NCBI GenBank assembly: GCA_964598275.1
Contig: CAZRAZ010000015.1
Location: 1-17,947, forward strand
DNA from: JAHIEZ01 sp964598275
GTDB taxonomy: Bacteria > Patescibacteriota > Microgenomatia > UBA12405
Reading direction: 5' to 3'
Length of the DNA: 17,947 nt
The translations under genes were made by a program, and so were the position numbers. The notes under the pieces are model-generated. The model was not told the DNA's origin. It did no database searches and saw only the letters and a list, made by a program, of their open reading frames with translations. Of this stretch, positions 14,020-17,947 are shown in pieces (the first letter of the stretch is position 1; each line of letters opens with the position of its first letter).

Positions 14020-14544
14020 CTAATCAGTTACAGCCTGAACGGTAACGTTAACGGTTTGCTGCAAATAGTCAGTAGTGGAACTTGGGGTACCTAATTGAAG
14101 ATCAAACCACTGAGTACTTCCAACTCCCACTGTATTAGCGATTTTTTGATAATTGAGAGTAAGGGCCGTCCAACCGACACCGGTGTTGGTAGAAACCTGA
14201 TGAAAATACTGGTTGGTATCGGCGGTGGCGGCTAAAGTCCAGCCGATACCGGCGGAAGTAGAATTTATACCCTTGATATTGAAGTCTTCAGCGACATTGC
14301 CATCATTGGTGGCTTTTTGACGGTCGTTTAAGTTGCCCGCCAGGGTATTCTGAGTACTACCGGCACTAAGAGTACCGTAGGTAACGGTACTATCAGAAAC
14401 ACCTACTGACAAACTTTGAGCGGTGACAGTGGCGGCGACAGCGGCGCTTTCGGCGGCATTACTGCCCCGGCCAAAACCGAAGAGAAGAACAAAGGAAACT
14501 AAAGCTGATAAGAGTATGAAATATTTATCTTTTTTGGTGATCAT
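14020..14544 (-). CDS. Small secreted protein consisting of one WxL-like beta module
   Basis: 174 residues. Residues 1-30 are a signal peptide (GFGRGSNA-AE). The remainder is one Thr/Ser/Asn-rich beta module that aligns with residues 674-811 of the 811-residue protein encoded just upstream. Shared points are T-L-x-[AL]-G-[ST]-T-x-N-T, [LI]-N-D, a D-I/F-N/D-I-K strand, a W-x-L motif (W102-T-L104 here, W737-F-L739 there), N-[TA]-G-V-G-W-T-A, F-[DE]-[LI], P-[ST]-S-T-x-x-Y-x-Q and a final V-[NT]-V-T-[VI]-Q-A. The first WxL motif matches the position seen in WxL domains; the second, C-terminal WxL is replaced by V-T-V-Q-A. It may be a structural subunit of a surface layer or a cell-wall-binding partner (inference). 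It has its own promoter. Confidence 0.72.
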   Translation of the reverse strand: MITKKDKYFILLSALVSFVLLFGFGRGSNAAESAAVAATVTAQSLSVGVSDSTVTYGTLSAGSTQNTLAGNLNDRQKATNDGNVAEDFNIKGINSTSAGIGWTLAATADTNQYFHQVSTNTGVGWTALTLNYQKIANTVGVGSTQWFDLQLGTPSSTTDYLQQTVNVTVQAVTD

Positions 14545-14549
14545 AGTTA

Positions 14550-14579
14550 TTTATAATATTATAAAAGGGGCTTTGTCAA
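14550..14579 (-). promoter_or_regulatory. Promoter of the small WxL-like protein gene
   Basis: Minus-strand TTGACA (14574-14579), an 18-nt spacer and TATAAA (14550-14555), with ATG 14544 only 5 nt downstream. An alternative TATAAT lies nearer the -35 (spacer 10), too close to be used with it. The strong -35 suggests high expression, as would suit a structural protein. Confidence 0.55.
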
Positions 14580-14587
14580 GGGGAGAT

Positions 14588-17023
14588 TTAAGGAGCAGAG
14601 GCCTGGATGGTGACAGTGGTGCTGTATTGATTGTAAGAATTGGTAGAAGTTGGCATGGTGATTTCAAAATCGACCGGTCTGGTGTTACCTTGGGCAACAT
14701 TGGTGTCAAAACCATAAAGAGTGTTGGCGGCGGCAAAGGCAGTCCAGCCAACACCGGCATTTTTGGAAAATTGCCACTGGACTTGAGTGGTACCGGCGCC
14801 AAGGCCCAAAAACCAAGTGTTGGCTCCTTCGATAAAATGAGTACTTTTGATGTCAAGGTTAGCCGGACCGGAGTCGACACTAATGATTTCAGTGTCGTTA
14901 ATACCACTGCTGGTGGTATTTTTGGTGGTACCCAGAGCTAGAGTGGTAAAGGCGAGTGAGCCACTAGTGGTGGGGCTAACTAGACTGATGGAAATGGCAA
15001 CTGCGGCGGTGGTAGTAATCTGCGGAATAACATTGTAGGTGTCAAGGACCGTGTCGTCGGATTTGACGGCGCGGAGACAATACGCGGTATTGGCCGTGGC
15101 GCCGTTATCAAATAACGAGAAATCCCATTTGCCGTCTTGATCCGAAGGGATGGCGGCAACGGAATTGGTGAAATTGTTTAACTCCTCGTAAGTTTGGTTG
15201 GAAATCGTGTCCCCGCCGTGCGTAGGGTCAGAGCCATTGGCGGTCAAGGTCGCACCATCAGCCGGAGTAGTATTATTATTATAAGCAATCACCGTGGCGG
15301 CCGTAACGTCCGCGTAGGTCTCGCCGGAAAAAGCGGTATCGCAAGCACCGGACTGCTGGGCAAACTGGAGTTTGAATGTCTGACCGCTTGCGGCTAGTTG
15401 ATTGACATCGATGTGCAAAAGCATTCTTAAGCGAAACGCCGTGCCAGTTGAGCCAAGTGTCGCCGCTGTATCCTGCGCCGCCAGCGTTGTGCCCACATTG
15501 GTTGAATCGGCATTATTAAACAAACGATACGCGGATTGACTAAAGGTGGGCGTTGGGATAAACCGCCAATACTGGTAGGAAAATCCTTGTTGGGGGTGGC
15601 TCGGCTTGGTGCCCAAAGAAACGGCCGAGGTCATATTGCTCCAAGATAAAGCTCCTGCATCATCTATGCTTAATCTATAGGCAAAAATGCCATTTGTGCT
15701 GTCGGAAATTGTCATAATTAATTGGGCATTATTAAACGGATTAATATCAGTGTCAAAACGACCCCTAAGGTCTCCTAATGCCGGCGTACAAGTATAAGTG
15801 GCAGAAGAAAGAGCTCCGCCATTTATTGCATATTTATAAGTAATAACGGTATCAGTAGCGTCATCATAGGCAATATACCATTTTGTATTAGCGCCATTAG
15901 TTAACCAACCAGTGGTAACTTTTTTTGAACCTACAGCAACTGTAGTTTCTGTAGTTATATCCACATTGGCATAGCCGATCCAAGGTCCGGTGCCATCCCA
16001 ATAACCAGCAGACATATCAAAGGAAGCGCCGCCAATGCCGGCCATGGCCAATTTATTCGAAAGCGGATCGGCGGAAAGATCAATTGTCATTACTTCGTCC
16101 AAAGTAGTTGGCATCGTAAGTAAAGCGCTCCAAGTACAACTCGAGGTACCACCGGTACAAGTCATGTACCTATAACCATTAACACCCGCAGCGCCGCCCG
16201 AATTTCCCCAGACAACCATATATTCACCCGACAAAGATTCCGCTTGAACATCAAAGTTATCGCTATCACCAACGGCAGTTTGATGTTCCATAGAGGTTTC
16301 TATTTGCTTAAAGTTGGTAAAAGCAGAGCCGCTCCATATCGCCCCACCTAAATCAGCATTGGTAGCGGCATTATCCAACCAAACCCAAGCACTCAAATTT
16401 TGGGCAGATCTGCCGTCTCTTGCGGCCTTAACCCACATTACAGTATTGCTAGTTGCGGTCGTAGTCGTCGGAAAATTGACTGCGGCTGCCCAGTTTGCAG
16501 ATCCGCAACCACTAGAACCTGTTTTTGTGCGATAAGCTAAGGCGTTCACTGCGGCTGTATTTCTTGAGTATGCCACAGTTACATTACCAGTGTTTGTTTC
16601 GTAAGCAATATCGAACCTTCTGGTTGTGGGGGTACCAGATGCCGCTACAGCTATAGTCCAATCTTCGGACCAGCTCGTGCCGTTGTAACATAGCACCCGC
16701 AAATTTCCGGAAGTGTCTTGATACGCCGCGATAGCTTCCTGTTTAGTGGGAGAAGTCTTTATTACATTTATTACTGGCTGGGCTCCAGCTACAGTATTTG
16801 AATTTGCCGAAAAATCATTGGTGGCATTATTATAAGTCCTCCATTGAGGCGTAGTGTTCGCGGCAGCGGCGTAAAACAAGATGCCATTGCCGTTCGCGAC
16901 ATCCAGCGCCTGCGCCTTTTGCGTCTCCGGCGGAAAATTAAAAATCTGCGGCCAGCCGGAAAAGACCCATGTCGTGGCAATAATTAATATTAAAATAAAT
17001 TGTCCGGTTTTCTTTACACTCAT
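14588..17023 (-). CDS. Large secreted surface protein with C-terminal WxL-like module
   Basis: 811 residues. The N-terminus is a signal peptide with an unusual conserved-looking segment (TTWVFSGWPQIFNFPP, 17-32) and cleavage near QKAQA (36-39). Residues 40-480 contain repeated Trp/Tyr/Gly-rich strands (WRTYNN, YQDTSGNLRVLCYNG, IAYETNTGNVTVAYS, WVWLDNAA, YMVVWGNSGG, WYIAYDDATDTVITYKY), suggesting a beta-propeller such as seen in sialidase-like folds; no catalytic residues are assigned. Residues 485-670 form further beta domains with Cys pairs (C561 and C649). Residues 674-811 are the module shared with the 174-residue protein. Its start overlaps the stop of the preceding gene by ATGA (17020-17023), so the two are co-translated. 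Base and codon use before about 15004 looks different from the module itself, suggesting a fusion. Confidence 0.78.
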   Translation of the reverse strand: MSVKKTGQFILILIIATTWVFSGWPQIFNFPPETQKAQALDVANGNGILFYAAAANTTPQWRTYNNATNDFSANSNTVAGAQPVINVIKTSPTKQEAIAAYQDTSGNLRVLCYNGTSWSEDWTIAVAASGTPTTRRFDIAYETNTGNVTVAYSRNTAAVNALAYRTKTGSSGCGSANWAAAVNFPTTTTATSNTVMWVKAARDGRSAQNLSAWVWLDNAATNADLGGAIWSGSAFTNFKQIETSMEHQTAVGDSDNFDVQAESLSGEYMVVWGNSGGAAGVNGYRYMTCTGGTSSCTWSALLTMPTTLDEVMTIDLSADPLSNKLAMAGIGGASFDMSAGYWDGTGPWIGYANVDITTETTVAVGSKKVTTGWLTNGANTKWYIAYDDATDTVITYKYAINGGALSSATYTCTPALGDLRGRFDTDINPFNNAQLIMTISDSTNGIFAYRLSIDDAGALSWSNMTSAVSLGTKPSHPQQGFSYQYWRFIPTPTFSQSAYRLFNNADSTNVGTTLAAQDTAATLGSTGTAFRLRMLLHIDVNQLAASGQTFKLQFAQQSGACDTAFSGETYADVTAATVIAYNNNTTPADGATLTANGSDPTHGGDTISNQTYEELNNFTNSVAAIPSDQDGKWDFSLFDNGATANTAYCLRAVKSDDTVLDTYNVIPQITTTAAVAISISLVSPTTSGSLAFTTLALGTTKNTTSSGINDTEIISVDSGPANLDIKSTHFIEGANTWFLGLGAGTTQVQWQFSKNAGVGWTAFAAANTLYGFDTNVAQGNTRPVDFEITMPTSTNSYNQYSTTVTIQASAP

Positions 17024-17658
17024 AGATTGACGACATTTATCTGACAGACGGCCGTTGAATTTCCGCTTTGATAAATAATCGGAATGCTGAAATTGCCTTT
17101 TTGGGAGCCGACTTGGTTTACAATTTGCAACACAGCAACATTGTCACTTTTTGCAGGCGACCAAGAATAATTGGTGTTAGTTAAAAAGGTAATATCAATG
17201 CCGTAGGGCAAACTGCCGATTTCTAAATCTTCCAAACTGTCTCGTTTGCCATTTAGATTCAACTCCACGATGGCTGAATTTTTATTTGAAATATCAACGG
17301 TGAAATTTACAGCTTCACATCCGTGCCAGGCATTTTTATCCACAATAATTCGCTTTTCTAATTTGCGCTCTTTGAGTGGCGGCTGGGGCGGAAGCGCTGA
17401 TTGAGGCGGTTCCGGGGTTTGCAATTCTTCCGCCGGTGGCTCTTCCGACGTCTCTTCGTCTGCCGGTTGTTCTATGATTGGAGAAGGAGAGTCGGTGGCT
17501 GGCGTTGAGGTTGCGGTTGTAGTTGCGGTTAATGCCGGTGGCGTTGAAGTGGCCTCTTGGGCAAAAGAAACCGTCGGTGGCCAGTCGGGAAAAATCCAAC
17601 CGGTTATTAAAATCAATATCAAAAAGAGTTGTGATATTTTTGATAATCGCTTAATCAT
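17020..17658 (-). CDS. Secreted protein with acidic Pro-rich linker and C-terminal beta domain
   Basis: 212 residues from the chosen start, family not named. Residues 1-34 are a signal peptide containing ITGWIFPDWPPTVSFAQE, whose W-I-F-x-x-W-P matches the signal region of the 811-residue protein. Residues 35-100 are a Thr/Ala/Ser then Glu/Pro-rich disordered linker. Residues 101-212 form a compact beta domain with two cysteines (C114, C205) that could pair: H-G-C-E-A-V-N-F-T-V-D-I-S, then DSLEDLEIGSLPYGIDITFL, Q-I-V-N-Q-V-G-S-Q-K-G-N-F-S-I-P-I-I-Y and C-Q-I-N-V-V-N-L. Similar proteins next to a long beta-rich partner are, as I recall, common in Patescibacteria; this needs a search. The longer in-frame ATG at 17787 lacks a signal peptide at its start. 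ATG 17658 is preferred because TGGTAAAAT ends 7 nt before it. Confidence 0.72.
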   Translation of the reverse strand: MIKRLSKISQLFLILILITGWIFPDWPPTVSFAQEATSTPPALTATTTATSTPATDSPSPIIEQPADEETSEEPPAEELQTPEPPQSALPPQPPLKERKLEKRIIVDKNAWHGCEAVNFTVDISNKNSAIVELNLNGKRDSLEDLEIGSLPYGIDITFLTNTNYSWSPAKSDNVAVLQIVNQVGSQKGNFSIPIIYQSGNSTAVCQINVVNL

Positions 17659-17665
17659 ATAATTC

Positions 17666-17674
17666 ATTTTACCA
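17666..17674 (-). promoter_or_regulatory. Extended -10 of the 212-residue/811-residue operon
   Basis: Minus-strand TGGTAAAAT (TG-n-TAAAAT, 5 of 6) ends 7 nt before ATG 17658, predicting a leaderless mRNA. It supports 17658 over the other ATGs at 17667 and 17787. Confidence 0.5.
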
Positions 17675-17700
17675 TTTACTATTTCTCTGATTTTAATTCC

Positions 17701-17812
17701 CTGGTTAAACCAGAGAGCAATTTTATCCCTTTCATTTGATTGTATCTGCATAGACCTGAATTTTACATCAGGTGTTGCATTTCTCAATCGAACTTAGAAT
17801 CCAACTTAGAAT
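17701..17812. other. Divergent intergenic region with inverted and direct repeats
   Basis: Between the two divergent promoters lie ctggtt-a-aaccag (17701-17713, a 6-bp palindrome with a 1-nt centre), ACCTGA (17754-17759) with TCAGGT (17768-17773) around 8 nt, and two exact copies of aacttagaat (17791-17800 and 17803-17812) with a 12-bp period. These are operator-like arrangements but no regulator is identified. Confidence 0.4.
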
Positions 17813-17824
17813 TCATCGACAGGA

Positions 17825-17830
17825 TATAAT
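17825..17830 (+). promoter_or_regulatory. -10 box (TATAAT) of the rlmN-like gene
   Basis: A perfect TATAAT ends 8 nt before ATG 17839. No good -35 is present at 17 nt (caactt). A leaderless mRNA is predicted. The two aacttagaat repeats sit just upstream, where an activator could bind. Confidence 0.55.
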
Positions 17831-17838
17831 TGATTGGC

Positions 17839-17947
17839 ATGGATATTAAAAAGCTAGATAAAATTTTGCACGAAGAGGGGCAGGCGCCTTTTAGAAAAAA
17901 ACAGATAGTGAAAAATTACTATTCGGGTCGGTATAAAAAATTTAGCG
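17839..17947 (+). CDS. rlmN: Probable RlmN 23S rRNA (adenine-2503) methyltransferase, N-terminal fragment
   Basis: Only 36 residues are inside the window: MDIKKLDKILHEEG, then QAPFRKKQIVKNYYSGRY and K-K-F-S. The pattern of a short helix, then [GQ]-x-P-x-[FY]-R-x-K-Q-I and an aromatic-rich helix, is the N-terminal accessory region of RlmN/Cfr-type radical-SAM rRNA methyltransferases. The catalytic radical-SAM motif and Cys residues are beyond the edge, so the call rests on this short segment. It is divergent from the surface-protein operon and has a TATAAT box 8 nt before the start codon. Confidence 0.6.
   Translation, partial: MDIKKLDKILHEEGQAPFRKKQIVKNYYSGRYKKFS

Noticed and set aside
14545..14587. 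Terminator between the 811- and 174-residue genes
   Set aside because: The 43-nt gap has a clear promoter but no stem followed by a T-run.
17659..17787. Longer start of the 212-residue secreted protein at 17787
   Set aside because: The extension lacks a signal peptide, contains the inverted repeats of the intergenic region, and a -10 box lies just before 17658.

Overview
The window looks like part of a small-genome Patescibacteria (Candidate Phyla Radiation) chromosome, probably Microgenomates-like. The support is a combination of traits rather than a marker gene: a large share of secreted hypothetical proteins, a small RRM/Gly-rich RNA-binding protein, a DUF4342 protein, endonuclease Q, no visible Shine-Dalgarno sequences, and promoters sitting almost on top of start codons. 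The rank assignment is inference. No tRNA, rRNA, CRISPR array or insertion sequence was seen.

Layout. (1) 1-5716, minus strand: the start of a secreted thioredoxin-fold protein, a 1512-residue surface protein built of carboxypeptidase-regulatory-like repeats with Met/Gly-rich loops, and a secreted metzincin protease with an HExxHxxGxxD site. (2) 5725-8716, minus strand: a membrane-anchored coiled-coil/beta-sandwich protein, a DUF4342 protein, endonuclease Q, and immediately after it a badly decayed UvrD-type helicase that keeps motifs I, II, III and IV but has lost large blocks and its reading frame. (3) 8750-9832, plus strand: an RRM protein with a long structured leader and terminator, then a triple topoisomerase-type zinc-ribbon protein ending in a perfect 32-nt palindromic terminator. 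(4) 9834-11558: the C-terminal relic of a MacB/FtsX-type permease on the minus strand, and a plus-strand secreted lamin-tail/Fn3 protein whose promoter lies inside that relic. (5) 17658-11578, minus strand: a cell-surface gene series. It comprises a secreted 212-residue protein, an 811-residue secreted protein, a 174-residue stand-alone copy of the latter's C-terminal module, a TM-anchored beta-sandwich protein, a dockerin-bearing protein and a cohesin-bearing membrane protein. The last three overlap by ATGA junctions. (6) 17839 to the right edge: the start of a probable rlmN gene on the plus strand.

The most interesting unit is region 5. A small and a large protein share a C-terminal beta module with one WxL-type motif. 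They sit upstream of a TM-tethered beta-sandwich protein and a translationally coupled dockerin/cohesin pair. By analogy with Gram-positive WxL operons and with cellulosome adaptor pairs, this may be a self-contained surface-assembly system: secreted exposed modules, a membrane-tethered receptor-like protein, and a cohesin-dockerin lock. That functional reading is inference.

A second window-wide theme is transcription and translation signals. Nine genes have a -10 box (often extended, TGnTAnnnT) only 5-10 nt before the chosen ATG, implying leaderless or near-leaderless mRNAs; internal operon genes use overlapping stop/start codons.
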